Positions 27,111 through 36,215 of a stretch of 53,222 nucleotides of DNA are shown in pieces. The notes beneath the pieces are model-generated. The model was not told where the DNA came from and made no database searches. It saw only the letters and a list, made by a program, of their open reading frames with translations. Each line of letters starts with the position of its first letter. The stretch's first letter is position 1. Origin of the DNA: Desulfovibrio sp. UIB00 (lineage in GTDB: Bacteria > Desulfobacterota > Desulfovibrionia > Desulfovibrionales > Desulfovibrionaceae); the NCBI RefSeq assembly GCF_022508225.1, contig NZ_JAETXJ010000014.1, positions 1 to 53,222 on the forward strand. The letters run 5' to 3'. Both the position numbers and the translations under genes were made by a program.

Positions 27111-28931
27111 TTATCTATCTTGCCTCGAATACAACCTTTGATATTTATCTAATACTTCTTCTGGGTTTCCTTGCATAACAACTTTGCCTTTATCCAGCCA
27201 AAGAATAGTGTCACAGTGAGCAACAGTTGTCAGTCGGTGTGCAACTATGACACTAGTTACCTCATTTCCCAAAAGGTCAATAGTCCTCTGAATACTATTT
27301 TCATTTGCCTGATCAAGCGCACTTGTTGCTTCATCAAAAATCATCAGCAAGGGGTTAGCGTACATTGCCCTTGCAATGGAAACCCGTTGAGCTTGTCCTC
27401 CAGAAAGGCCAGCGCCATTCTCACCTATGGGCATTTCGAGACCAGCAGGATGATTATCCACAAAATCAATGGCCGCCTTGCGGCACGCATCAAGAACGTG
27501 CTCTTTGTCCCAAGGTTTCCCCCAGTTGCTGAAGGCAATATTTTCAGCAAGTGTCCCGGCAAAAAGGAAGGAAGACTGAGGGACATATCCAATAAGCTTG
27601 GCAAACGATGCAGCTCTGGATTGCGTCAACAGTTGCCCATCAACAAAGATGTCACCTGATTGCGGTTCAAGCAAGCCGCTTAGCACACCCACAAGAGTGC
27701 TTTTGCCACCACCAGAAGGGCCAATGATTCCGATTTTTTTCCCAACGTGAATATCAAAGGTCACATCCTCAAGACTATTTTTTTCCGCTCCAGGATATTT
27801 GAAAGATATATTTTTGAACGATATTACATCGTTGAAACAAAAGTTCTCATCTGGCACAGGCAAGGAGGCCCGAGGTTTTTTTCTCAGGGTTTCGAGCAGC
27901 TCTAAAACAGCCAAGGCCATAGGGCGGACGCTCCGTATGGATACTTGAAAACTGACAACTCGATTTGCATAAGGCATAACACGCCAGGCCGTCAGCATAA
28001 GCAGCCCCAAGGCCATAGTGATGCGCGGAATATCCGCTTGAGCGAAGCAAACAAGATAGAACAAGGCCAAAACGACAACCCCAAACGATATTGCCTCCAA
28101 CACCCAAGTGGGGATTGTAGGGGCTATGGCAATGAAGGCCCGAGCAGAAATACCCCGCTCTGCGGCCTCCATAACAGACTGTTCAAAAACTTCCTGCTGC
28201 CTGTAGATAAGCACATCCCGGATACCTCGGGTAGCACATAACACAGCCTTATTTTCATCACACATACTGGCAGCTGATTCTTGAGCAGCCTTGTCAATAT
28301 TCAAACGTAATATCTTGTATAAGAGTGCTCCGGAAAGCGCCACGAATGATACAACTAATGTGGTCAGAATCGGTTCTTGGTTAACTAGGCTGCAAAAAAG
28401 AATAATGACTGTCAACATACAGGCATACATGGATAACTGAGAAATCAACATCGTCGCCAGATGGCCTCGCCATTGCATACACTGGAATGTTGCTGCGCTT
28501 TCTGGCGAAAGATGCCATATGTATTTACTGTAAAGAAACCGATGCATTATTTCTCTACCAATTGTTATTGATAGTCTTTCGCTAAGCTGGATTGTCACTT
28601 TAGCAGTGATATAACTAACAAAATTTTTTAAAATTGAAATAATCACCACGGCGCAGCCAGAAATAAGCAACAAGTATCTTGGATTTTGACCCCATTCTTG
28701 CAATTGAGGAGAAAGCCAAAATATTCCTTTAAAAATGTAATTATCATAAAGAATATGAGGAGATGTTAGCGCTGTTCCTAAATATGTGAGAGCAAGGATA
28801 AAAAAAAGTTCGAGAGCAGATTGCAGACCCATTAAAAAAAATAAGCAATATGTTTTTGCTCTGTTTGATGCCGAAATATTGGCTAGGATTCTCCAGAAGT
28901 CTGAGCCAAAAAACAATAATTTCTTTTTCAT
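27111..28931 (-). CDS. ABC exporter, MsbA/PglK-like half transporter
   Basis: 606-aa fused membrane and ATPase half transporter expected to work as a homodimer in the inner membrane. Residues 1-330 carry about six membrane segments; the ATPase follows with Walker A GPSGGGKST, Q-loop YVPQSSFLF, signature LSGGQAQR, Walker B LLMIFDEATSALD and the switch His in VAHRLTT. In this setting the likely cargo is a lipid-linked oligosaccharide moved to the periplasm, as for PglK; lipid A-core (MsbA) is the alternative. It stands alone between a 384-bp upstream gap and a 138-bp downstream gap. Confidence 0.88.
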   Translation of the reverse strand: MKKKLLFFGSDFWRILANISASNRAKTYCLFFLMGLQSALELFFILALTYLGTALTSPHILYDNYIFKGIFWLSPQLQEWGQNPRYLLLISGCAVVIISILKNFVSYITAKVTIQLSERLSITIGREIMHRFLYSKYIWHLSPESAATFQCMQWRGHLATMLISQLSMYACMLTVIILFCSLVNQEPILTTLVVSFVALSGALLYKILRLNIDKAAQESAASMCDENKAVLCATRGIRDVLIYRQQEVFEQSVMEAAERGISARAFIAIAPTIPTWVLEAISFGVVVLALFYLVCFAQADIPRITMALGLLMLTAWRVMPYANRVVSFQVSIRSVRPMALAVLELLETLRKKPRASLPVPDENFCFNDVISFKNISFKYPGAEKNSLEDVTFDIHVGKKIGIIGPSGGGKSTLVGVLSGLLEPQSGDIFVDGQLLTQSRAASFAKLIGYVPQSSFLFAGTLAENIAFSNWGKPWDKEHVLDACRKAAIDFVDNHPAGLEMPIGENGAGLSGGQAQRVSIARAMYANPLLMIFDEATSALDQANENSIQRTIDLLGNEVTSVIVAHRLTTVAHCDTILWLDKGKVVMQGNPEEVLDKYQRLYSRQDR

Positions 28932-29315
28932 AACTATCCAAATAGAATTGAGCGCCCGTAAAGGCTAGAGAATAGCCAAGCCATGGCTCTATTAATTCCC
29001 AAAACCATATCATAAATCCCAACATTTAAAGCTTGAAGAAAAATGATACGGCCAAAACGGACTCACCTAATAACCATTGCAATACCCTTGTTTCTTCTAC
29101 ACAAGACTGCCAGCCTTAGACAATAGCCGAGTTTGCAAACACTGCAAAAATGTCATTAAGGTTACATGGCAAACAGCAATTATTTTTCATCATTTTTCTG
29201 AACTCTTACAGAGATTCATGCACAGCACATCCACTTACCTATTTAAGGCAAGCATCACTTAAGCTTTGAGCACTTCACAGACAACTTCATCTAGCGAGGT
29301 GCTTCAGCAAAGAAC
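28932..29315. other. Intergenic gap, AT-rich
   Basis: 384 bases between the ABC transporter gene and the GT2 gene. Short open frames here lack ribosome sites and family features. It may hold a promoter for the transporter gene, but I see no convincing -35/-10 pair, repeat or terminator. Confidence 0.4.
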
Positions 29316-30275
29316 CTACTCCAACGAAGTTTTTTGTGATTTACAATTTTTCAAACGCATGAATATAAGTTTTATATATCCTAATAATCTACCCCAAAAC
29401 ATATGTGAATACACTCTAAAACTAAGTGGTCCTCTAGAAAAAAAATGAGGGAGACTGATTATTACTGGATATGCAATATTCAATAGGCAGAAAAATATTG
29501 AATATTTGTGTTTTACAAGTAAGAACATTCGTCCAGCACCGTAACTTCTAATTTTTTTTGTATCTAGTGGATTTTTAAAAATAGTATCATGAAGTACGTT
29601 TATTCCTTTTGCTCGGTATACGCGGAACCCAGATACAATCATTCTAATAAGAATATCAGTTTCTTCTCCACTTTGCCAAGGCGTATTACTGCCAATTCCC
29701 ATGCAGGTGTCAAAAAGTCCCACTGATTCAAAGGCCGTGCGACGAAAAAAAAGCACGTACGACGGTGCTTTTTGTATAGCACTAAAACAAGTCAAAGAAT
29801 GAAGACTCTGCTCAGAACACGCACAATCTTCAATAGTTTCACATGGATTTCCTGCAAAAGCGGCAGCTGATGGCTCCAAAGCCTGGTATTTAGCAAACTG
29901 AGAGAAGCAATCTGGAGTGTAGTAGCAATCATCATCAGTTAGGGTAAACCACTCATAACCTTTAGGTGCAATACCTAAAAGGATATTCCTTGCTTCAGAC
30001 AGCCCACAAGGCAATATCTTCACAATTTTAAAAGAAAATTTACCTTTATAGTCGTTCAAAAATGAATCTGAAATTCCGTTTTGACTTTGATCGCCAAGAA
30101 GCAAAATGAAATTCTTATTTTCTTGAGCGGCAAGACTATTGAAAAGGCGCTCAAGGTATATTTGGGGACGATCCCTTGTTGTCGCCAGTAATAGTAGTTT
30201 TGGGAGCACCTTTTTTTCCTCAAAGCAATTAATACTGCGTGGTTTCTTGTTTACTCCAGATATTGTCAAGCCCAT
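29316..30275 (-). CDS. GT2 glycosyltransferase
   Basis: 319-aa family 2 glycosyltransferase. LLLLATTRDRPQIYLERLF opens the GT-A fold, LLLGDQSQ and SEARNILL follow, and FTLTDDDCYY supplies the metal-binding Asp residues. GEETDILIRM fits the acceptor-side acidic motif. A hydrophobic segment near residues 275-300 may contact the membrane. The gene overlaps the preceding GT2 gene by ten bases. Sugar and acceptor are unknown. Confidence 0.8.
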   Translation of the reverse strand: MGLTISGVNKKPRSINCFEEKKVLPKLLLLATTRDRPQIYLERLFNSLAAQENKNFILLLGDQSQNGISDSFLNDYKGKFSFKIVKILPCGLSEARNILLGIAPKGYEWFTLTDDDCYYTPDCFSQFAKYQALEPSAAAFAGNPCETIEDCACSEQSLHSLTCFSAIQKAPSYVLFFRRTAFESVGLFDTCMGIGSNTPWQSGEETDILIRMIVSGFRVYRAKGINVLHDTIFKNPLDTKKIRSYGAGRMFLLVKHKYSIFFCLLNIAYPVIISLPHFFSRGPLSFRVYSHMFWGRLLGYIKLIFMRLKNCKSQKTSLE

Positions 30276-31312
30276 ATCCTACCGCAAACCTTTCTCAAAA
30301 AAAGGCGGTAGCACATATGCCCCGCAAAAATAGGGAAAATAAAAAAAGTGAGCAATGTAGCCTGCAAAGAAAAATGTTTCCATATCAACTTTAGCGCTGA
30401 TAATAAGCTTGCCACACGCCAATGCCGCAAATTAGAAGCAACAAACCTTGCAACTGCCGCGCACGAATCTATAGATGAGGCTTGATGTTTTTTAAGTGCA
30501 TAAAAAAGCTCTTCAAGCACGGAATCGAGATGTGAAAGGCAAAATTTTGATATTTGAGCGACACTCCTGCTGATTCCAACATTCGGCTCAGCCAGCACAG
30601 TGACAGCTGAGCTAGAGCTCAACAATCTATAGTAATAATCTGTATCTGAAAAGTAGAGCAATTTAACATCATATTCTACATCAAGATGCCGTCTTTGAAA
30701 AAAAACAACACTTGGTGCACCCAGCAGGTTAACCACTAAAGTTCGCCGAGGGAATCCAGTGTACATCCTTAAAACTTTACCCACAGAAACAGGGTATTCT
30801 CCTAGCACCTCTCCACTTTCATTCGCTATAGCTTGACCACAAAAACAGACATCTGCATCATTACGCTGCATACAGCCTAACACATCTTTTAGTGTGCTCT
30901 CTGATCTATACCAATCATCTTGATGCAGCAATGTGACAACGTCACCTTGACTCAAATGTAAAGCAGAATTCCAATTTTTAGGCGCGCCATTAGGAGGTTT
31001 ATTACGATAATATCGCACACGTGAATCATTTATTTTATTAATGTAGTTAAAAATAGAATCAGAATTTGAATCATCACAAACAACGCACTCTAGGCTAACA
31101 TCCTTCTGTCGCAAAACAGAAGCTATGCAACGCGTAAAGCACTCAATATCATTATACGCAGGTATGCAAACAGAAAACTGTGGAACACTTACAGTATTAA
31201 TAAGGGTATTTTTGAAGAGTTTCTGTTTTGTTTTTAGATCATTTGGATAGTCATCACTTTCAACTCCAATAACTATATTTTGCCTCACAGCATGCATTAG
31301 TATTTTTTTCAA
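30266..31312 (-). CDS. GT2 glycosyltransferase
   Basis: 348-aa family 2 glycosyltransferase: FSVCIPAYNDIECF near residue 47, VVCDDSNSD, NWNSALHLSQGD and TLLHQDDWY with the metal-site Asp pair. The first 40 residues are an unassigned extension. Start is ambiguous: TTG at 31,312 or ATG at 31,297. First gene of the polysaccharide block, preceded by more than 500 bases of AT-rich non-coding DNA that probably carries its promoter. Confidence 0.8.
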   Translation of the reverse strand: MKKILMHAVRQNIVIGVESDDYPNDLKTKQKLFKNTLINTVSVPQFSVCIPAYNDIECFTRCIASVLRQKDVSLECVVCDDSNSDSIFNYINKINDSRVRYYRNKPPNGAPKNWNSALHLSQGDVVTLLHQDDWYRSESTLKDVLGCMQRNDADVCFCGQAIANESGEVLGEYPVSVGKVLRMYTGFPRRTLVVNLLGAPSVVFFQRRHLDVEYDVKLLYFSDTDYYYRLLSSSSAVTVLAEPNVGISRSVAQISKFCLSHLDSVLEELFYALKKHQASSIDSCAAVARFVASNLRHWRVASLLSALKLIWKHFSLQATLLTFFIFPIFAGHMCYRLFLRKVCGRIWA

Positions 31313-31824
31313 CAGAGTATCCGCAAGTTGTAACTTTATCAGAAAATGCTTGTTCTGTTAGAACATGCTTGACTTTAACCAGAATAATTGCAGTTAAGCA
31401 CGACTTCGAAACATCCCTTTACACAAATGATAACCTTTTCGCAGAAATCCGTTGTTGGCACAAATATTACTTTCACAATAATCTAAATTAGCTTTTTTTT
31501 AGCTACACACGGTTAAAACAAAATTGCAAATCTATATAACTAAGGGTAATATAAAGAAATCAACCTGTGATTGTTGCAATAGCCATAAATTCAGCTAGAC
31601 AGGCTATAGGAAAAAATATTTTTTTTCAATGCTTGTTTTTACCCTTTCAATACAACAGTGGAACGATAAGTAATTCTAGCTCCCCGCTACGAACACTACC
31701 TTCTGATTGGTAGCTTCTTGTTTTTACGTTTTCATTTTGCTCACACTAATTCTTCATGTCAACAGACTCTGCCCCTCCTCATGAATATATGTCATCGAAA
31801 GGTTAGCATTCCAGACATTTAAGC
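31313..31824. other. AT-rich non-coding stretch upstream of the locus
   Basis: About 510 bases without a credible gene. It contains the palindrome at 31,348-31,368 close to the first glycosyltransferase gene and several A/T runs. The far end is probably IS-derived, since it precedes an IS remnant. Confidence 0.45.
31348..31368. promoter_or_regulatory. Palindrome upstream of the polysaccharide genes
   Basis: GCTTGTTCT and AGAACATGC flank a three-base centre (GTT), one mismatch between arms. It lies about 35 bases upstream of the first glycosyltransferase start, a plausible place for a repressor site or a leader hairpin. No regulator can be named. Confidence 0.35.
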
Positions 31825-32560
31825 ATGAAAATGAAACGAAGCAGCTTTACCAAAGTACAAATTATTGAAGTATTGCGGCAAGCCGAGACTGAAGCTTGCA
31901 ACGTTGACCTGTGCCACCCAAATCGCATCACGGAGACGACATTTCTACAAATGGCACCGCAAATTCTGTGGAATGACAGTTCAGACGACAAACCGTTGCG
32001 CCTGTTGGAGGAAGATAACGCCCACTGAAAAAACTTGAATGCGAGCAGGCACTTGGCATTGTCGTCCTGAAGGATGTGCTGTCAAAAAACTTTAATGCCC
32101 CTAGCCAACAGGGAAGCCGAATCACATTTGTATTTGACGTGGCTACTTAGGCAGAGTTTTTGCTGAGCGATTCAGTTTAAACACTATTCAGCCAAGCGGC
32201 CACCACCTAGAAACCAAGGTTCGCGCTTGTGGACTCGGATGTTGAATTTGGCAAATGATCGGCTGTGAAGGTTGCCGCAGCGCATCAAGGTTGATAACGA
32301 TCCAGAACCTTGCGGTAATATCATGAACACATGGGCTTTTCTGCAATGCAGATAAAGTTCACTCGTCCGGGTAAGCCCGCAGAGAATGAGCACATTGGGA
32401 GCGTTAACGGAACATTCCACAATGATTGTTTAAACAAGAACGTGTTTTTTTCTGTATGATGCTCGTATGGTCTAGGTTGGTGGCAGGGTTATAAACCAGC
32501 GGAGGCCGAACGGATCTTTGGCTGGCTGACCGGCAAAATTTATCAAAATGGATATAGGAA
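31825..32560 (+). pseudogene. Decayed IS3-family insertion sequence (orfA and orfB remnants)
   Basis: The first part encodes an OrfA-like helix-turn-helix remnant (MKRSSFTKVQIIEVLRQAE, then LLEEDNAH), continuing after a frame change with LKKLECEQALGIVVLKDVL, a typical OrfA end. From about 32,265 fragments of OrfB appear in shifting frames: RLPQRIKVDND, NTWAF, FLYDARM and NQRRPNGSLAG. These match bases about 170-450 of the transposase at the left edge, including a shared stretch around GGTTGCCGCAGCG. Several stops and deletions show it is dead. Confidence 0.8.
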
Positions 32561-32624
32561 CTGCTAAACTACAAGAGGACATGCTTTGATGTGAGGTTAA
32601 TTTATCACTAACACTTCGGGGCAA

Positions 32625-32899
32625 CCTCTGGACACGGCATTTTTTCTGCACACAGACAAGGCTGATACCATTGCCAACGTTATGGCACTGCAACAGAATT
32701 TCAAGGAATGGGGATTGCCTCACGCGGACTTGCATTGATGCTGGCTGAGGCGCAGGCTCATGATTCCACCATGCGCTATACAGCCAAAACAGCCACTAAC
32801 AACCGGGCCTCGCAGTGTGTGCTTGAAGAGAACGGCTTTACGCCCTGCGGCAAAACCATAGACCCGGAAGACGGCGATCTTGTTCTCTGGAGCAGATAG
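32625..32899 (+). pseudogene. GNAT acetyltransferase remnant
   Basis: The final 63 codons read MGIASRGLALMLAEAQ to CVLEENGFTPCGKT, the acetyl-CoA site and C-terminus of a GNAT enzyme. The codons just before give YGTATEFQG in the same frame, so motif A is EFQGMGIASRGL. A stop lies a few codons further up, while the preceding sequence continues in another frame as FFLHTDKADTIANVM, indicating a frameshift. The N-terminal half is missing, next to the IS remnant. Confidence 0.65.
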
Positions 32900-33133
32900 C
32901 TGCGCCGTCACCTCCAGTCAGAAACACAGCGGCACTATCTGCGTGTGCGGCGGCTCTACCCCATCAAGATAAAACATAGGCAGACATCCGCAGCCCGGTT
33001 AGCCAGAAAAACGATATTGTTCTTTTTTACACAAAGGTCTACTCTCAAGCATCAGGAGCTGAATCCGCAAAGACGGCTTCGCCCCCCCACGGTTGAAATT
33101 CTGTTTCCTTAACATCAACTAAGGAGTAGCACC

Positions 33134-33616
33134 GTGCGCCGTATCCTGCCTCTTTTTCTTGTCCTTTTACTTGTTGCCTTCAACGCTTACGCTTCAGCAC
33201 CCGCAAAGCAGCTTCCTGGTGATCTTACCCTGGCCGAAGCGCAGACAGTGCTCAACACTGCTCTGGCTTTCTCTGTAAAACAGGGAATCCCCATGAACAT
33301 TGCCGTTGTGGATGCCGGGGGCAACCTCAAAGCCTTTGTCCGTGAGGACGGAGCCTTTATTGGCAGCATCGATATTTCGCAAAAAAAGGCCATAACGGCC
33401 CGGTATTTCAACATGTCTACCGCTCAGCTTGGCGCGGCCTCCCAGCCGGGCAAGGAACTCTATGGTATTGAAGTCACCAACAGGGGTCTCGTGATCTTTG
33501 GCGGCGGCGAACTGCTGATCCGCAATGGGGTCATTGTCGGGGCTATCGGCGTGAGCGGCGGCAGCGTGGCTGAAGACACCGCCGTTTCCAAGGCTGGCGC
33601 GGCGGCGCTCAAGTAA
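33134..33616 (+). CDS. Secreted GlcG/HbpS-like (DUF336) protein
   Basis: 160 aa. A signal peptide is evident (RR, then a Leu/Val-rich core, cleavage near AYASA). The mature part is the GlcG/HbpS/PduO-C fold: LTLAEAQTVLNTAL, MNIAVVDAGGNLKAFVR, SIDISQKKAITA and GGGELLIRNGVIVGAIGVSGG. Members bind haem or cobalamin-like ligands, or act in small-molecule sensing; no specific ligand can be set. GTG start with AAGGAG seven bases upstream. It is convergent with the catabolic genes on the other strand and shares a terminator with them. Confidence 0.82.
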   Translation: MRRILPLFLVLLLVAFNAYASAPAKQLPGDLTLAEAQTVLNTALAFSVKQGIPMNIAVVDAGGNLKAFVREDGAFIGSIDISQKKAITARYFNMSTAQLGAASQPGKELYGIEVTNRGLVIFGGGELLIRNGVIVGAIGVSGGSVAEDTAVSKAGAAALK

Positions 33617-33711
33617 ACCAACACAAAAGGCATCACGCCCGCACAAAGCATATTATGGGGTCTCCCGCACGTTTTCTGCACAGAACCCGCGCGGCAAGCC
33701 CCAAAAAACAG

Positions 33712-33774
33712 CCCCCATCAGGCAAAAACAGGTACTCCTTCCGGTATACTCTGCCCGCCTGATGGGGGTTCTTT
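33712..33774. terminator. Bidirectional terminator
   Basis: Arms CCCCCATCAGGC and GCCTGATGGGGG (12 bp, perfect) with a 33-base loop. T-rich tails occur on both sides: TTCTTTTA on the plus strand and TGTTTTTTGG on the minus strand. It serves the GlcG-like gene and the convergent minus-strand series ending at 33,868. Confidence 0.8.
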
Positions 33775-33867
33775 TAATGAACATCATGGCTTGCCGCTGC
33801 TTGCCAGCGCATTGTGCGAGTTGGAAATACCCGCCAGCCCGGCAAGAGAATGGTGGAGAATCAGCCC

Positions 33868-34722
33868 TTAAACTTCGTGCACCGCCGCGCAGTCCTTGTT
33901 GCCCAACCCCGCAGCCGCACCACGCCCAAAGCGGGTAAAAACCATATCCAGCAGGGGCACATCCACATTCATGCCGTGGGCCATGCCGCAGCCGAGGCGC
34001 AGATCCTTGAGGGCGAGATCCAGCGCGAACCTTGGGGGATCATACTCCCCTTGGGCCATGGATTTTCCCCTAGCATCAAGCTGAAAACTGTGCGCGCCAG
34101 TTTCGCAAAGCAGTTGCAGCAGCAGATTTTTTTCCACGCCTGCGGCCTCGCCTATGCGCAGCCCCTCGCTCAAGACAGCAAGATTTGCCATGCCCACAAG
34201 ATTGCTGACCAGCTTGACCGCGCAGGCAGCTTCCACCGTGCCCACATTATTGAACACGCCAAGAACGGGCCAGACTTCGACCAGACCGGCAATGGCCTGC
34301 TGGTCGCCGCCCACAAAGAGCGGGGCTTCGCCGCGTTCCGCATGGGCAGGCGTTTTGCCAAGGGTGCATTGAATGTAGGCGATGCCCTGCCTGTCTGCGG
34401 CCTCGGCAAGGGCAAAGGCTGTCTGGGAATCGATGGTCGAAAGTTCCACATGCACGGAACCGGGTTGCATGTGCGCATACAGGCCATCCGGGCCGAGGGC
34501 TTTTTCCGTCAGATGTTCCGGCAGGGCCAGACAGGTGAAGACCACATTGCAGGGAGCCATGTCTGCCATGCTCATGGCGGGCACGCCGCTTGTTCCGGCG
34601 GCAAGGGTTTTATCCCTCCCCTCGGCGCTGCGGTTGTACACGTGCACGGTCTTGCCCGCGCGGATAAGATTGCGCGCCAGCGGCCCGCCCATGACGCCTA
34701 CGCCGATAAAACCAAATTCCAT
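33868..34722 (-). CDS. Beta-hydroxyacid dehydrogenase, YihU-like
   Basis: 284-aa NAD(P)-dependent oxidoreductase of the 3-hydroxyisobutyrate dehydrogenase family. Nucleotide site GFIGVGVMGGPLARNL with VYNRS after strand 2, VELSTID, and the catalytic Lys170 in AVKLVSNLVG. The segment LGKTPAHAERG (122-132) aligns with the substrate loop of sulfolactaldehyde reductase YihU, whose Arg123 faces the sulfonate; here the residue is Lys123. The late DLALKDLRLG block is also YihU-like. It could reduce or oxidise a small hydroxy-acid or hydroxy-sulfonate; the substrate is not proven. Last gene of the minus-strand series. Confidence 0.8.
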   Translation of the reverse strand: MEFGFIGVGVMGGPLARNLIRAGKTVHVYNRSAEGRDKTLAAGTSGVPAMSMADMAPCNVVFTCLALPEHLTEKALGPDGLYAHMQPGSVHVELSTIDSQTAFALAEAADRQGIAYIQCTLGKTPAHAERGEAPLFVGGDQQAIAGLVEVWPVLGVFNNVGTVEAACAVKLVSNLVGMANLAVLSEGLRIGEAAGVEKNLLLQLLCETGAHSFQLDARGKSMAQGEYDPPRFALDLALKDLRLGCGMAHGMNVDVPLLDMVFTRFGRGAAAGLGNKDCAAVHEV

Positions 34723-34736
34723 ATCCCGCGCCCCTG

Positions 34737-35294
34737 CTATTTGCCCTGTGCTGCGGCTTCGCAGGCGTCAATGCCGCCCTTGCCCAGCAGGCGCATCAAA
34801 AAATCATGCCGCTCCACGACCAGATTGCGGCCTTGCTGTTGCGCGCGGCGCACCTGCGCGGCGTAGAGTTCCAACGTTCTGTCCGAAAGCGTTTCAAGCT
34901 CGCAGCGCAGGTAACGGCGAAACATTCCCTGACCGTTGCTTTTTATGACGTGCGGATAGCGCGCCTGCGCCTCATGCAGAAAGGCCTCTTCGGCATCGGC
35001 GATTTCATCCAGCAGCGGGCTTGTGCTCAGGGGCGGCAGGCGGTCGTCCATGCGGGCGTATTTTTCAACCATGAGATTGCGGCTGTTCACTTCCGCCTGC
35101 CGCAAATCGGCAAGGTACGAATCCAGCACGGCGTCTTCGTGCGCGGAATGGGCCATTTTACGCATGGCGCGGAATGTGTCGGGCCGGGTCTGGCATTCTG
35201 AAACGCCGCCCTCGTTGTTGGTGGCCAAAAACATGGCAAGCTCGCGTTCAATGATCTCGGCAAGCGCTGCTTCCCGATCAAAATTTTCCTGCAT
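34737..35294 (-). CDS. DUF4125-family protein
   Basis: 185-aa soluble, mostly helical protein. The opening segment IIERELAMFLATNNEGG followed by SECQTRPDTFRAMRKMA is what I recognise as the DUF4125 signature. No catalytic motif is evident. It is encoded with a TPR protein and a DUF4037 protein upstream with short gaps (18 bases to the TPR gene), an arrangement suggesting one functional unit. Function is unknown. ATG preceded by GGAG. Confidence 0.7.
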   Translation of the reverse strand: MQENFDREAALAEIIERELAMFLATNNEGGVSECQTRPDTFRAMRKMAHSAHEDAVLDSYLADLRQAEVNSRNLMVEKYARMDDRLPPLSTSPLLDEIADAEEAFLHEAQARYPHVIKSNGQGMFRRYLRCELETLSDRTLELYAAQVRRAQQQGRNLVVERHDFLMRLLGKGGIDACEAAAQGK

Positions 35295-35312
35295 AGCCTA
35301 TACTCCTTCAGC

Positions 35313-36134
35313 TCAGGCCGTGGGGGCCGCAGCCGCTCTGGCCTGATGGCAGATTTCAAGATTCTTTTTGTAGCCCTGAGCTTCTGCGCCCATGCCAAGA
35401 CCAAGTCTGTCGTACATGCTCACAGAATCCTGCAAGGTCGCGGCGGCCTCGTCCCACTGCCCGGCAGAGGCCAGCGCCACGCCAAGATTACCCAGAGAAA
35501 AAGCTGTTTCCTCGTGCTCGCCCAGCAGTTCCCGCCGCAAAGCCACGGCCTGACGGTGCAGGGCGATGCCCTCGGCGAGCTGCCCGCGTTCTTCGCAGAT
35601 GCGCCCAAGGTTATTGAGGCAAACGCCCAGTTGCGGCACGCAGAAACCCTGCTTTTCCCAGATTTCCTTGGCGCTGAGCATGAGGGATTCCGCCCGGTCA
35701 AAATCGCGCTTGCGATAATAGGCGGAAGAAAGACGCAACTGCGCTTCCGCAACCTGTGGGGAATCCGCCCCGCAGGCCTCAATGGTAAGCCGCAGGGCTT
35801 CACGTCCAAGATCAAGGCTTTCTTCAACTTTTTCAAGCCCAAGCAGTGCATGGGCAACGTTCTGCATGGCCCCGAGGGTCATGGGCGCTGTGGGGCCCAT
35901 GGTAGCGCGCAGCAGGGCAAGGCTTTCCTGCAGGGCCTGAACGGCGGCATCCGGGCGTTGCAGGGCAAAGTTGGCGCGGCCCACGCCGTCCAGAGCCAGA
36001 GCGCGGCAGAGGTCATCGCCGGGATAGCGCGCAACAAGCGTTTCAAGCGCTTCAATACACTTTTGCGGTTGGCCCTGTTTCATCAGATCAAGGGCGGGGC
36101 GCAGTTCATCAAGCCATTGGCGTTGTGCGGCCAT
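35313..36134 (-). CDS. Tetratricopeptide-repeat protein
   Basis: 273 aa built almost wholly of helical repeats, for example ALALDGVGRANFALQRPDAA, AQLRLSSAYYRKRDFDRAES and SLGNLGVALASAGQWDEAA, about six to seven TPR-like units from residue 10 to 260. There is no signal peptide or membrane segment, so it is a likely cytoplasmic scaffold. It lies between the DUF4037 and DUF4125 genes. ATG at 36,134 has GAGGAG six bases upstream and is preferred to a TTG two codons earlier. Confidence 0.8.
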   Translation of the reverse strand: MAAQRQWLDELRPALDLMKQGQPQKCIEALETLVARYPGDDLCRALALDGVGRANFALQRPDAAVQALQESLALLRATMGPTAPMTLGAMQNVAHALLGLEKVEESLDLGREALRLTIEACGADSPQVAEAQLRLSSAYYRKRDFDRAESLMLSAKEIWEKQGFCVPQLGVCLNNLGRICEERGQLAEGIALHRQAVALRRELLGEHEETAFSLGNLGVALASAGQWDEAAATLQDSVSMYDRLGLGMGAEAQGYKKNLEICHQARAAAAPTA

Positions 36135-36215
36135 CGGCAACTCCTCGTGGAATAGGTGCTCGACAGAGTAAAAGGGGTTTCTAATGCAGCCAGAGGCAAG
36201 CGCTGCGGGGCAAAA

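Noticed and set aside
30303..30314. GGCGGTAGCACA, resembling the ops element for RfaH
   Set aside because: It is on the plus strand within the coding region of a minus-strand gene, the wrong place and direction for a leader element.
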